Made by a program: the position numbers and the translations under genes. Positions 41,638 through 53,683 of a stretch of 64,000 bases of DNA are shown here, piece by piece. Source of the stretch: Letharia columbiana (taxonomy: Eukaryota; Ascomycota; Lecanoromycetes; Lecanorales; Parmeliaceae); NCBI RefSeq assembly GCF_014066305.1, contig NW_023501039.1, forward strand, positions 992,001 through 1,056,000, written 5' to 3'. The notes beneath the pieces were generated by a model. It did no database searches and was not told the origin of the DNA. It saw only the letters and a list, made by a program, of their open reading frames with translations. Within the stretch, counting starts at the first letter, position 1. The number at the start of each line of letters is the position of its first letter.

Positions 41638-41965
41638 TATAAGTACGCTAATATTATTAATATATATAAGTATTAGATAATCTTTCGCTTTATAGATATC
41701 TATGATATTTATATTATAGAATAGATAGAGAATAAGAGAAATTAAAAAGTCTTAAGAAATTTTAATCTCGACTTTATATCTAGATAACTCGTTTTTAAAT
41801 CTAATAATAATTATTAATCTATTATCTAAAAAACTTATAATTTACTTAATAGCTTTTTCGCTAATATCTCTTTTTTTTAAATTATAAATTAGTTAAGAAT
41901 AAGAGATATTATTAAAGATATTTTTAATATCTAGTATTAATAGCGAAGCTATCTAATTATTCTTA
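41638..41965 (-). pseudogene. RIP-killed reverse transcriptase of a Tad1-type LINE
   Basis: One minus-strand frame reads through with a few TAA codons: ASLLILDIKNIFNNISYS, then LIYNLKKRDISEKAIK, IISFLDNR, LILYLFYN, IYKAKDYLILIYINNI. Compared with Tad1/I-clade LINE polymerases this matches the LDxKGAFDNVSH motif, the LxxRGI helix, SFLxxR, the SPILxLLYN motif and the catalytic Y-x-D-D. The YIDD aspartates now read YINN, and TAA stands where Trp or Gln would be expected, both explained by G-to-A/C-to-T RIP changes. Inactive. Confidence 0.75.
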
Positions 41966-44900
41966 AACTTCTAAATCTTATATACTTCTTTAAGTACTAT
42001 ATAAATTATATTCTTAATTAATAATAATTTTCTTTTATCTATATACTTTTTAAAAAGTAATTAATATTTTTCTATTAAGTAGCTAATTCTTATAGCGATA
42101 ATCTTTTTAAATCTCTTTTCTAATATACTAAGAAGAGTAATCGATTAATACGATTTAGATTAGATATAATTATTCTTATTAGATTTTCTTAATATTATTA
42201 TTTTTAAATAGTGAAAGTATTCTAGATAATACTCGAGATCGAGATATACGTTATAGATATAATCTATTTATTTCTCTATATATTTAAAAGCGAGTTATAA
42301 AACTCGAAAGATTAATTTATTTACTTCGACGACTTTATTAAAATAACTTATAAGTATTATTTATCGAATTTCTTATATTATAATTAATAGAAATTCTTTT
42401 AAATTAAGATATTAATATTCTTATAAATTATCTAAGTTTACTTATCTCGCTTTAAAAAAGAAGATATTTTTTAAGAGCGTTATCTTTTTCTTAACTTCGA
42501 TAGCGATAATATTATTAAATTTCGCGAGTTCTAATATAAAGAATATAATTCTAACTTATTCGCTCTTAATCTACTTATCTAATCTTTAAAGTTTCTTATC
42601 GCTATTATATTTCTTTATATATTATCTTTAATCTTTTATTCTCTTATTCTTAATAAATCTTAATTTTATATTTCGAGCTATATTAAGCTTTCTTCTATTC
42701 CCTTTATCTCGAGTTTATTATTATCGCAATTTTAGTCTTCTAATCTTTAGAATAGTTTTCTTACTTTTTAAATTTATATTAAATTTAAACTTCGCGATAA
42801 TTAAACTAATTAAAATAATATTCTATACTACTTTAATTAGAATCTTAATAAAATAATTTATCTATTTATCTAGATCTTCGATAATTATAATAAAGACGTT
42901 AATTAATAATAGTTTAAATTAAAGACTATTATAGAAAATTACTTTATTAATCTTTTTCTAATTATAAACCTCTTTCGAGAATATTAAATATATATTTCAA
43001 TTTAATTCTATAAGAATCGCTTCGTAATTTAAGTCGAAATTTAGTTTTTTTATAATATTATATTTAATTATAACGTTAACTATATTTATTATAGCTAAAA
43101 TAAGATTTATAATAATTATCTTACTTCGCTTTCTTAATTTAAAGATAAATATATCTTCTAATATTAATAAGTAAAGCTTAACTTCGCTAATAATATCTAT
43201 TAACTATAAGACTTCTTAATATTAATATTTTTCGAGATCTATTTATAGAGAGTAATATAGGTTAAAATTATTTACGATTAAATACTTATTAATTATATTT
43301 CTTATAATCGCAATTCGAAGAGTATCGAGAAAGATAATTTCTAAGTAATCTTAGACGATCTTATTTCTATTTATATAAGAGTAAATCTTTTATCTTTAAG
43401 AGGATAATATATTATAGATATTATATATATAAAGAGTTTTCTAATCTAGCTTCTAAGACTTAAGCGTTATTATTATTAAATCTACGCTATATACTTAAGA
43501 ATACTACTTATTCTTAGAAATTCTAATATTAATATAAATATATACTCTAATTAATTCTTCGCGATTCGAGTAGTAAATATAAAAGTCTACTAGAATTAGA
43601 TAAAATATCTATTTCTTTTTAAAGTTCTTTTAGAGTTCTTAAATAACTAAGATATTATATTAAAATAGAATATATTTCTAAAAGAGTAAAATTATAATAT
43701 TTAATAATTTATCGATATTATACTATAATATTCTAAGTTATAATTTTAATAGCTTTAATACTTATTATTTCGAATATATTCTTATTAAGAGTTATTATAG
43801 AATAAGATATTTATAATATTTTCGCTAATATCGCTACTACTAATATTACTATTTTTATTATTTATAATTCTAAAGCTTTATATAATTTAATAATATACTT
43901 CTATAGAGATTTAACTCGATTTAATCTAAGAAAATTCTATCTTAAATCTCTTTAATAATATTATATAACTCTTTCTAGCCGCTTCTTAAACGAAGATTTT
44001 CTTATTTATTAATTTATTATAAAAGAGTAAATCTAAAACCTTCTTATTAGATTTATTTACAAGAAATATTTAATTTTCTTTATCTATAACTTTTATAACT
44101 TCTATATCCCTTCTTAACTATCTAAATAAATCTTTATATTATTAAAAAATTAATATAAATAAAATCTCAAATAAGATATTTTATCTCTAAAGATTTATAA
44201 GATTAAAGATTTTAATTTAAATCGATAGCGACGTCCGTACTATTATTTCGTTATTTCTCTTCTACTTTCTATAGCGATCTTTATTTAATAATATAAGCGA
44301 GCTTCTTATTATATTTATTCTTTTTTTTATCTTTATTATCTATTATAGCTTCTCTAAAAATAAAGAGATATTATTAAATATAAATAGAGATAAGAGATAT
44401 TCGCTTTTATAATCGCTGCGACTTTAATTATTATAATATCTAATTACGCCGTAGTTTTTTATTAAAAGATCTCGATAAATATCTTAATTTAAATATTTAA
44501 AATCTCGATATAGATCGATAATAGCTCTATTATTTCGATATCTAAATAAGTCTATTAAGTAATAACTTTCTTTATTATTACCGCGACGAGGGCGATAATA
44601 ACTTATTTAAATTTTTTAATTCTCTTTAGCTTAATTATATTTAACTCTATATTTTAAAATATAACTATATTATTACTTAGATTTTAAGATTAATTAATAT
44701 CTATTTATAATTAATTAGAGTTACTTTCGAGATAAAGAGCTTAAGACTCTTATCTTCTTTTAATTATTTTTAAGATAATACTTTTATAGCGTAAATAGCT
44801 TAATTAAAACGCTTTATATTAATTCTTATAATTAGCGTATATAGATTTAAAGCCTAGTTTTTTAAGCTTCTTATATATATGAGTATCGTATTTCTAAGCG

Positions 44901-46040
44901 TAGTATATATAGATTAATTCTTTAACTTTATATAAGAATATAATATATTTAAATTTTTAATAGCGAAAGTATTTAATAACTCTATTTTCTCGAATATACT
45001 TTTTGTAATTATAATATATATTTTCTTTTAAAATTTCTTAGCTTAGATTATCTAACTAAGCGATATTCGTATAATAGAAATTTATAAATTTAATAATTAT
45101 CGCTAAGGCTTTAATTAATAGATTCTTAATTTTATTCTTATTTAATTAATCTAAATATCGAATTTTAACTTTTAAAATTTTATAAATATTTAATTTAAGA
45201 ATAATTTTAATAAGACTTTCGATATCTCTCGAAAATTAATAAAGTTTAATAGAGATATTATAAATAATTATATCGAAAGTAAAAATTAAAATAAACGCGT
45301 TAATATTAAAATACGCTATCTATTTCTTAGCTTTCTTAATATTTCTTAGAGTTTTAGCGCTCTTCTAGATTTTTATTAAAAATTATAGATTCTTAGATTT
45401 AAGTTATTTAGTAATTTTAATTTCGACGAATTTAAGCGTTAAATAATATCTAAAATAGATTTTAATAAAGTTCTATAGCTACTTAAAGATTTAAATTCGA
45501 AATCTTTAAATTATATCTTTATCTTTAATCTTAATAATAATTTAATAATCTTTTTTTCTATTAAGTTCTAAAAGTAGAGTTAATTATAATAAGTATAATA
45601 ATAATATACTTTAAGAAAGTAGCGAAAAAACAATTAAAAGGCCTTTCGTCTATACGCCTATTAAACCTTATATCTTAGAAATTATTATTTTTATAAAGTT
45701 TTTTATAGTTATAAGATTGCCTTTAATATACTTAATAAACTATTTTAAGCGTAATATAGTAACGAGTAATTCTTTATTATCTAATTAATTAATTACTTTT
45801 ATAACTATCGAAGAAATTATATAAAGTAAAATTTTAGCGATAGTACAAGATATATTATCGCGTTCGGAGTCGTTAAGCTTATTCTTTAGATACTTAAGAA
45901 TAATATTAGATATATTCTAAGTAAGTAGAAGCTATTAATTAATAGAAAGGATCTTATAATTCTCGAAGATCTTTAATTATTTCGACTTACTATCTTTCGC
46001 TATAATAAACTATAAAAAAGAAAGCGAGTACGGTAAAGAT

Positions 46041-47124
46041 GTCTAGGATTAATTAATTGTGATAAATATATTTATTAAAGACTGTTTAAATAGTGACTGT
46101 CGGGGCTATTGAGATCATTAATGATGATAGCGCATAAGTAGAGTGATAGCGTACAAGTAGAGTGATCGGATAGCGCGATACCTTACGGAGTAGAGTATTT
46201 ACAACTAGATACGGGATGCTTCAAAATTGATAGAATGACTTTATGTCCAAACCGTTTGAAGAATAGACTTACCTTTAAAGATCCTTAGATCTGCCGCTAA
46301 CAAATGAGTCGTAATTTTCGAATCCAGAGTCCGAGCGTAACATCGACATCAGCTCCCAGATATGATAATGCCTTACCTTACCTGTACCTATCGCAGTTCC
46401 TGCTAACGTCGGAGCCTCGGCAGGTCTTGAGGTTTGACCAGATCTCTTAGATAGATACGAGCATCTCTAAAGCCTTGACACGAGTCAAGAGCCTTCGTCA
46501 GGACGTCGTTGATGCAACTACCTTGTATAATTAGGTTGATTGGCTGAAAAATAACAGGCTGCTGGTTGACTACTAGTACTATTACGAAAACCACTAACCG
46601 ACCCTTTAAAGTAGCGAAAAGTTACAAAGGCATGTCGGTCACCATAAGTACACTTCGCTGAAACCACTGTACCTGCAAAATTCCTCAAAATGCGTCGCTA
46701 CTTCACTCCCTGCCTTTGCTGTCCCATCCGCCCAAGATGTTTTAGGTATGGCCAACAACAGGCCCATACAAATCTTTCCTTGGGTACATCATCATACCAA
46801 CGATTGTCACCATGGTTTTTCCAAATTCGCGCCAAAGACTCCTCTCCATGCATTGGGCTCACTAGGTACAAGCGACCAACAAGAACGCGTGCAACAAACG
46901 AGGGAGTTCTTGCGTATAGTGGAGGATGCGGGGTACGTGGTGCTTCTAGATCAGCAAAATGCCATCTAGCTTTGCAAAGCAGCAGCGCTTTGGCCAAGCG
47001 GCCTAGTATTGGGTCTCGCCCATATATCTGACCATCAGCCTCGAGACGGTTAGGTAAGAAGGAGTATGGACTACTGTTGTTGTTGTTGTTGTTGAAAACA
47101 ACGGTCAAAGTCTCTTTCATCATC
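46041..47124. other. Transition region upstream of the P450
   Basis: Composition returns to normal over 46.05-46.2 kb. No supported gene; ORFs at 46690-47031 (+) and 46698-47126 (-) overlap each other and resemble nothing. A short GTT repeat (ttgttgttgttgttgttg) lies at 47075-47092, just upstream of the P450 start. Confidence 0.45.
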
Positions 47125-48885
47125 ATGTCTGCCGATTTGGTGGGCTATGCTGCCCCAGCTACCCTCATTATTCTTTGTAGCTTTCTTTTATACCATATCG
47201 TCGTCCATCCTCTCCTGATTTCCCCATTGGCCAAGATACCCAACGCCCACTGGACGTCTCCTTTCGTTCCTTGGTGGATACTGTGGAAACGGTACCGACA
47301 GGAAGAGCTGACCGCTGCATTGAAAGCTCATCAAAGTTTGGGACTGATCGTGAGACTCGGACCCAAGGACCTCGGCGTCAGTTGTTATGAAGATGGCATA
47401 CGAACAATATATGGAGGCGGTTTTGATAAGCCAGCTTATTTTAACTTCTTCAACTGCTACGAGTCTGGACCTTGCCAACGAGCTACGATGTCACAGAAGA
47501 GGCTGACTACGGTTACAGGAGACCCAACTCTTTCTGCAGTCTTGCAAGAAAAGATCATTCGATTCACAGACGGAGAATCTCCGTGGTCTACACCAAATCT
47601 GCGCTTTTCGGCTCTGCTCAATTAGCCTCTTTGACAGAACATGTTCTCCTCGGACGCCTAATACCCAGACTGCATGAGCAAGCTTCAAGACCCCAGCCAA
47701 CTGAACTCCTTGGGTTGAGTTGTTCTCTATGTCTGGACTACGTCAATGCCTTCTTATTCGGATATTCCAGCGGATCGAACTTTCTCCAAAGTGAAAGCGG
47801 CACGCAGCTCTGGCTAGAACACTATGAGCGACGGCATTGTAAAGAAGCTTTTTGGCCTCAGGAGCTGCCGAAGACTACCAAATGGATGAACACGTTGGGC
47901 ATCAACATCTTGCCTAAGGGGCATCTTCCATCCAAACACTACTTGGAGCAATGGATGATGGGCTTATGTGACAAGGCCGACGAAGCTCGTTTGCTTGCGG
48001 ACCAGGGATTGCTCAAAGATCCAGCGGATATCCCAGTTGTCTACCAACAAGTCCAGAAATCGGTATGGGCAGATTTGAACGGAGCCGACACGCAGACCAA
48101 GAAATCGGAAATCGCCAGCGAGCTTTTTGATCATATGTGTACGTGTATTATTCCTTTCCCCCAAAGCAGCAATCGCTTGTGACTAACTTGTGCCTCCCTG
48201 CAGCTGCTGCGCGAGAGGTCCTCGGACTCGTCCTGAGCTACACGCTATACTACATCTCGCAGAACCAGCAGGCACAAAACCGCCTCCGGAGCGAACTCGC
48301 ATCAGCGGGCCTATCCATTACTATCTCGGCCAGCGAGCCGAACCCGACTCTACCCTCGCCTGCCTCCCTCGACAGTCTCCCCTACCTCACTGCTGTCCTA
48401 AATGAATCCTTCCGCATGCGTCCGAACAGTAGGCCCTTGCCTCGCATCACGCCTCACGATCGCGCCGTCAGCCTCGCCGGCATCGATAATATCCCTCCAG
48501 GCACACGTGTCAACTCATTCCCTTGGCTTGTGCATCGAGATCCAAGACAGTGGGACCAACCAGATAAGTGGATACCCGAGAGGTGGCTACAGGGCGAGGG
48601 GAAGGGTCTTGACAATAAAGGCGTGCTGTGGGCCTTTGGGAGCGGGCCGAGGATGTGCGTGGGGAGTCATCTCACCCAGTACAGTAAGGATCTTCTCGAT
48701 GTCCCACCTCGTGTTGATGACAGAACGAATACACTGATGCTCTGTTACAAGTGATGAGATATGTCATCGCGGTCGTCTACTCTAACTTCAAGACCGTCAC
48801 GGTCAAGGACGGCAGTTTCGGGCGCCATCCGCCTGGCTCGCTTGATGATCGACTCATGGTGAAATTCGAGCGTCTACATGAATGA
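47125..48885 (+). CDS. Cytochrome P450 monooxygenase
   Basis: Four exons: 47125-47462, 47519-48138, 48204-48683 and 48752-48885, coding 523 residues. An N-terminal membrane anchor (APATLIILCSFLLYHIVVHP) is followed by SPLAKIPNAHW. Later motifs: RKDHSIHRRRISVVYTKSAL (C-helix region), ExxR in LNESFRMRP (Glu387-Arg390), PERW (444-447) and the heme loop FGSGPRMCVG (464-473, Cys471). The enzyme is a class II ER P450, similar to members seen in secondary-metabolite or detoxification settings; substrate unknown. The first intron has an unusual GTCTGG donor but a good branch (GGCTGAC) and TTACAG acceptor, and it restores the frame exactly. An in-frame ATG at 47077 is the alternative start. It sits between a RIP block and a dehydrogenase pseudogene. 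Confidence 0.88.
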
Positions 48886-49800
48886 TTGCAATACACAGCT
48901 CGGAAAGCAAAGTATGTGCCTCGCCTGTCCCTTGGAACAGCAGAATCGCTCACCGATGGTAAGTAGCATTGGATGGAAGTTCATGTATATGGTTGCACAA
49001 TGGACAGATCCAAGTGCAAACCTCGCCGCACCGGGACCGTGGGTTAGTGGGTCTAACAGCCGAGTCCGGTAGCCATGAACGACTATTGAATGCGGCCATG
49101 GAACGTGATAGAACATAGCCGCAAATGGAGAAATTTTCCAGCTGGAAAGCCCTACATATACTCGTCCTTCACCAGCGTCGGGCTCTTCATTCGGCTTCTT
49201 CTCTTTCAGAACCATAGCACTATCTTCACACCCTCCCACGCCCGTATAAAGCTATCGTCCCACCCCAGGTCCATGCCGCATAGTGACGGGTACTTCTTTG
49301 GTCCTCGCGTAGTCACTAGGTCAAACAAAAACAAACAAACAAACAAGCCCTTCCTCGAAGTAGTCTGAGTAACAACTGAATCAACCTCCGGTTTTGACAA
49401 CCTGTTGTTACGCAACAGAGGGGTCGGAGACCGCCAGTAGCAGCAAATTGGACGTCATTTTAGATATATCCATCCAACTTGATTCTGCCCTCTTTTCGAA
49501 TCTCGGTGACATCTTGTATACCAACGATCCGTCTCTCAGAAGTCTCCATTCATTCCAATCGGGGAATCACATCGGTTATCCTCGTAGCCATTTGGGGCTT
49601 AGAGTTTTACCAGTCTAAGAATGAATGGCAAAGCAGTATTTTTAATGCAATTCACCCCATCCCAAACACATGATACAACTCGCTCTCAGCGGATTGACTG
49701 CCCTAGCTGAAATGGCCTGATTTTATACCACGTCGTGGTAGACTGGCTCAGCGTCTCGGCTGATGAGGATTAGCCTGTGTCGCACGATTGCATGCGGCGA
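48886..49800. other. Intergenic, P450 to dehydrogenase pseudogene
   Basis: No supported gene. A minus ORF 48874-49239 (121 codons) has no recognisable domain and overlaps the end of the P450. Confidence 0.4.
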
Positions 49801-50740
49801 TGGAGTGGCGGCAGAAGCTCAGCTCCATCCGGGTACAGGATCTGCTTGTGATGGAACTGCCCACCCCGTCACGCAAGCACAAGTGTCGGTGCAGCCATAT
49901 CGGTCTGACGTCCAGGACGGCCGATCACACTGGGCATAGCCATCTGTTCCAGCTTAGACTTCTGATCGGCTCGAGAAGTATCTACCGCTATTTCAGTTGG
50001 GAATGTGCCCGGCGCCGAAACGTTGACGCGAACTCCCGTCTGCGCAAAGGTCGTGGGAAGCATGGGGTTCAGATGCAAGAAAGCGACTTTCGACGCGGCA
50101 TAGGAGATATGGCTGTGGGGGCTGTGTTTGAGCAACGCAGAGTTGCTGCGTGCGTTGATTCGATGGTCGATCCATAGCCCAGGATGACGCTGTGGCCTTT
50201 GGCAAGGAAGGGGATGAAGACATGCAATTGGTCTGGAGTGCCTCGACCCAATGCTTAGATTCGGGTTTCACATAGTGCATGGAGATGCACTGAGGGTCGC
50301 TGGGTCGGGTTCGCCGGCTCGGTCAGAATGAGTGGCATTGTCACGGTGATTCCGGTGTATATGACGAGAATTTGGACGCTGTTGGGTTCTCAGGCGGCGA
50401 ATTGCAGGACGAAGACTTTCTGGCTGATGTCGGCGGTGAGGCCACTGAATGCGTTTGTCGTAAAAGGCTGGATAGCGTTTGGAAAACGGATGGAACATTA
50501 CTTGCGGTCTGATTTGATCGGGTTCCGTATCATAGACGTTGACAACACTTCTGAGAGCTGAGTCTCGGCGGTCAATGATGTGAACTTTGGCGCCGTTGGC
50601 GAGCAGAGCTTAGGAGGAGGTCAGACAGAAGGAGCTTTGTTATGTAATTGGGTCATCATAAGGTCCATGCCATTGTTACCGCCAGTGACAACGGCAGTGA
50701 CATGGGAGACATCGAAGATCTTTGAGCTCTCCAGGAAGGT
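49800..50740 (-). pseudogene. Short-chain dehydrogenase/reductase (SDR) pseudogene
   Basis: Minus-strand remnants occur in SDR order but in several frames. The N-terminal Rossmann strand FDVSHVTAVVTGGNNGMD (about 50729-50676; TGGxxGxG partly lost) comes first, then HIIDRRDSALRSVVNVYD, LTADISQK, and HVFIPFLAKGHSVILGYGST. The catalytic motif SHISYAASKVAFLHL (Tyr-x-x-x-Lys kept) and TGVRVNVSAPGTFPTE follow, ending near FHHKQILYPDGAELL (about 49855-49810). At least three frame changes and several stops separate the pieces and introns cannot explain them all. A former oxidoreductase beside a P450 suggests a decayed small metabolic pair. Confidence 0.75.
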
Positions 50741-51523
50741 ATTGTCTGCCTTGCCTGTTGTCATCCTCGGAGTGTCCTTTTTCTGCATCTGATCAGTCGC
50801 CAAACTGGCATGTCATCAGAGCCTGGACTCAGAGCTCCATGCTGACTGCTAGTCTTATGCAGTCCTGGATATGTCTATAGTTGGCTCACGGTGGATAGTG
50901 GTGCAAGGCAAGACGTTCGGCAAGGGTCTTTAGTGGAGAAGGTTTGGCTCCACATTGTGTCGAGTCTCGACCGTGGGTAGCATCGTCTCTCGCCACCAAA
51001 AAGAAAAAAGCAAAAGAGCAAAAACATACAGCAGCTAGTATTCGCTGGTCGTCACCGACCCAACTACTAATTAGCCGATCTGAGGCTTATCTTTGGCTGA
51101 GCGGACGGGAAGCCGAGTTTTCAACAGTCTGTGGCCGTATGTAGAAGAGATGTTCTTAAAATGATATATATTGTTGCCTGCCAATCAACCCGGAAAACAA
51201 ATTTGCAACGCTGCGACCTGGTTAGTCTGGCAGAGCCAATCACGTCAACAGTCCCAGAGTGCAGACTTACCACACACGTGGAGCCTCCACTCGCCGATGT
51301 CGGCTGCCCTCGATATGTCGCTGGAACATGACGGATTCCGTTCGCCAAGCTGAGGGCCGTGGGTGGCCGAACTCAATCGATATGCAAAAAGGGCACTTTA
51401 CGCAATAATTTCTCTTGAGGGAAGTGTTTCGAACCCTCAATCTGCTAGATTTACACGTGTCGTTCCAGGACTTGTGCCGATGTTGCGGTACGAACCCTTT
51501 CTGCAGAGCAAGGCTATGCTTCC
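50741..51523. other. Intergenic, upstream of the SDR pseudogene
   Basis: No supported gene; only short overlapping ORFs. An A-rich segment (aaaaagaaaaaagcaaaagagcaaaaa) lies near 50998-51025. Confidence 0.4.
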
Positions 51524-53250
51524 TCACTTGGATCTGCCATCTAGGAGCAGCCACTCCATGCGCTCTGTGGATCGAACGCTTGGCTTACTGGATTTCGTAA
51601 AGTCCGAAAGACTCGCTATCCGGGACAATACGCTTGTATAGTAATCCTTTCCATTATCGGACGGGTATGCTGGAAAAGAAGCAAAGTCAGCGGCGTCAAT
51701 GGGGATAGATGAACAAGAAAGGGTGATATACTCTTTTGAACGTATTTCATCAGCTCCTTAGTGTCGCTGTCGTTGTACAAATTGTATACCAACTTGTCAA
51801 TCTCTTTGCGCAAATCGAGAGACTCTTGACCCAGGCGTCTACGCACTTGCGCAATTTGCGAAAAGGATGCGAATGCAGGAAAGCTGCTACGTTGTTGTAG
51901 TAGATGCTGAACAGCGCGAGCACGGAGATTGCGGATTACTGGCTCAAACGCTGACGTGTTGTCTGGCACACCTTTGAGGAGTTCCGCAAAGCGGCAAAAG
52001 TCTTCTATCAGCTGTAGCGCTGGGAATTTCCCGTCTAGCAGATCCAATGACTGTGAGACGAGTTGAACCCTTCGATATCCATCAAAGAGCTCGTCTTCGG
52101 CTTCTTGCGTCGGTCGAAAGACCTTCATTTCGGGTTCTCGGCCTCGCCGACGTTGTAAGTATGGGATATCGTCACCACTCACACTAACCTCGGTGGGAAG
52201 ATTCGGATCCCATTCTCTAGATCTTCTGCTAATGGCTTGGACATTCTGATAGCATAGACCACACGCACGGCAATGTACCTGCTCGTGATCGTCCTCATTG
52301 GTCTCTAAACAGACGGGGCAGGTGCTCGGAGGGCAAGCAAAACGATGGAAGATCATGCTCATATCTACGTTTTGCCCAGGTCTGAAGACTGAAGCCCAGT
52401 TCTTCTTCAAGTCAATTGGCCGCCGCCGGCGGCTGTCCTGGATCAAGAAGTCGTGATTGTCCAATTTTGAAAGTCCAGCAGGTGTTACTCCAGCATTGCT
52501 GAAACGTGCTTTGAGTACAGCCATAAAGCATTCTGACGAATCGACAAATTCCAGGTGGAAAGGTGCCGTCTTGCCAAATGGGTCGAGGAAAATGACTGGT
52601 TGTTGAAGCATCACTTGTGGCGGAACCTCGGCTTGTAGCTGCAACATATTTCTCATATCTTCAATGCTCTGCATCAACTGCTTGTTTTGCTGGACCATGA
52701 TCATGAAGAATTGGCGTTGCTCAATGGATAACCCTTTCATCATCCCCTTGGTGCTGTTCCCTTCGCTCTGCAAGGCTTTGACCACGGTGTTACTCCTAGA
52801 TGTCTTGGCGTTCAGACTCTGCTTGGCTTGGAACGTGATGAGCAACATGTTGATTGAGGAGATGTGCCTTCCCAACCGCCCTCTAAACTTGGCAACATCA
52901 TCTTTCTTGCACAACGCCCACTTGATCTTACGGTAATTAGATGCAAAGCCAGACGAATTGGAGCCGAGATGCGGCTGATAATCAGAGACGGATTCCAGAA
53001 ACGATTCCACGCAGTCGTAACATGCATCGACCGCCCTCTTTATGGCAGCAATCTGCTTCTCTGATAGATCTGGGTCCGACTGAATGTCTTCCACTGCTTC
53101 CAAGCCATCCCACAGACTGTCAATTTCCGAGACGAGATTTGCATAGTCTGCCGCCGCGCCTTTCTTTTCATTGACGGCCTCAAAAGAGTCTTTGACGATC
53201 TTGAGGGCCGCGAACAGGTCGCTCATAGAAAAGCCGAATCCCACAGCCAT
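51524..53250 (-). CDS. STAND-N-terminal-like protein with ubiquitin-like domain and Cys-rich motif
   Basis: Two exons, 53250-51732 and 51669-51524 (62-nt intron, GTATAT ... GCTGAC ... TTCCAG), coding 554 residues; without splicing the frame stops at 51616 (544 residues). The start GFGFSMSDLFAALKIVKDSF resembles the helical N-terminal domain common in fungal STAND/NLR-like and ankyrin proteins. Residues about 215-300 (QPVIFLDPFGKTAPFHLEFV ... DFLIQD ... NVDMSMIF) resemble the fungal ubiquitin-like (ULD) domain often coupled to it. Then comes CPVCLETNEDDHEQVHCRAC (Cys311, 314, 327, 330) with GLC333, a likely zinc knuckle. The C-terminus is helical. No NTPase or repeat domain is present. It may be a self-contained adaptor or signalling protein; function unknown. 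Confidence 0.7.
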
Positions 53251-53683
53251 TGCTCATCAGATCAGATCAAACGAAAAAGGGCCATCATAGTAAATAACGC
53301 ACAACTGCCATTTCCGTGATTGAATGCGGAAAGCTCCAGAGATACGGGTACCCGCTGTCAATTTTATCGGAAGAAGACCTCTTTCAATCATGAATATCGA
53401 GGCATTGTAGAGCGCAATTGGATGAGTAGGCCTTACATAAGGAGTGTCTCGAGCACCTGGAGCTAGCAAAGTCCTCAAAACCTATCTGAGTCCTGAAAAT
53501 CCTGCAAATGTTGGACGTACAACAGTATCACGTCGTCCACGTCTCGAAAGTTGGTCCGAGGATTGTGGCAAAGCAAGATTAGTCAGCAAGATCAACCAAT
53601 CATAGGAAAGTTGTGGCCAAGCCAGGCTTTACTCCATTCAACACCCCTTTACACCATCCTATGGATCATGTGGAGGCAGCACA
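53251..53683. promoter_or_regulatory. Divergent promoter, STAND-like gene / TEL2
   Basis: 433 bp between two genes transcribed away from each other; should contain both promoters. No distinct motif recognised. Confidence 0.55.

Larger units (their letters stand above)
37560..46040. repeat. AT-rich, RIP-degraded transposon block (8.5 kb)
   Basis: Abrupt change from normal composition to very AT-rich DNA in which TpA is common and CpA/TpG are almost absent; the remaining C and G are largely in CpG or TCGA contexts. That is the signature of RIP (CpA to TpA). No ORF of 60 codons survives. At least one element is readable on the minus strand, a Tad1-type LINE with reverse transcriptase near 41.6-42.0 kb and RNase H near 40.4-40.7 kb; its 5' end would be toward 45-46 kb. 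The identity of 37.6-39.9 kb is unclear. Confidence 0.9.

Noticed and set aside
37560..46040. Centromere-like AT-rich DNA or an organelle insertion
   Set aside because: Residual LINE polymerase and RNase H motifs, with the CpA-to-TpA bias, explain the block as RIPped transposon sequence.
46690..47126. Overlapping ORFs on both strands upstream of the P450
   Set aside because: No domain, mutually overlapping, and the Asn run comes from a GTT/AAC simple repeat.
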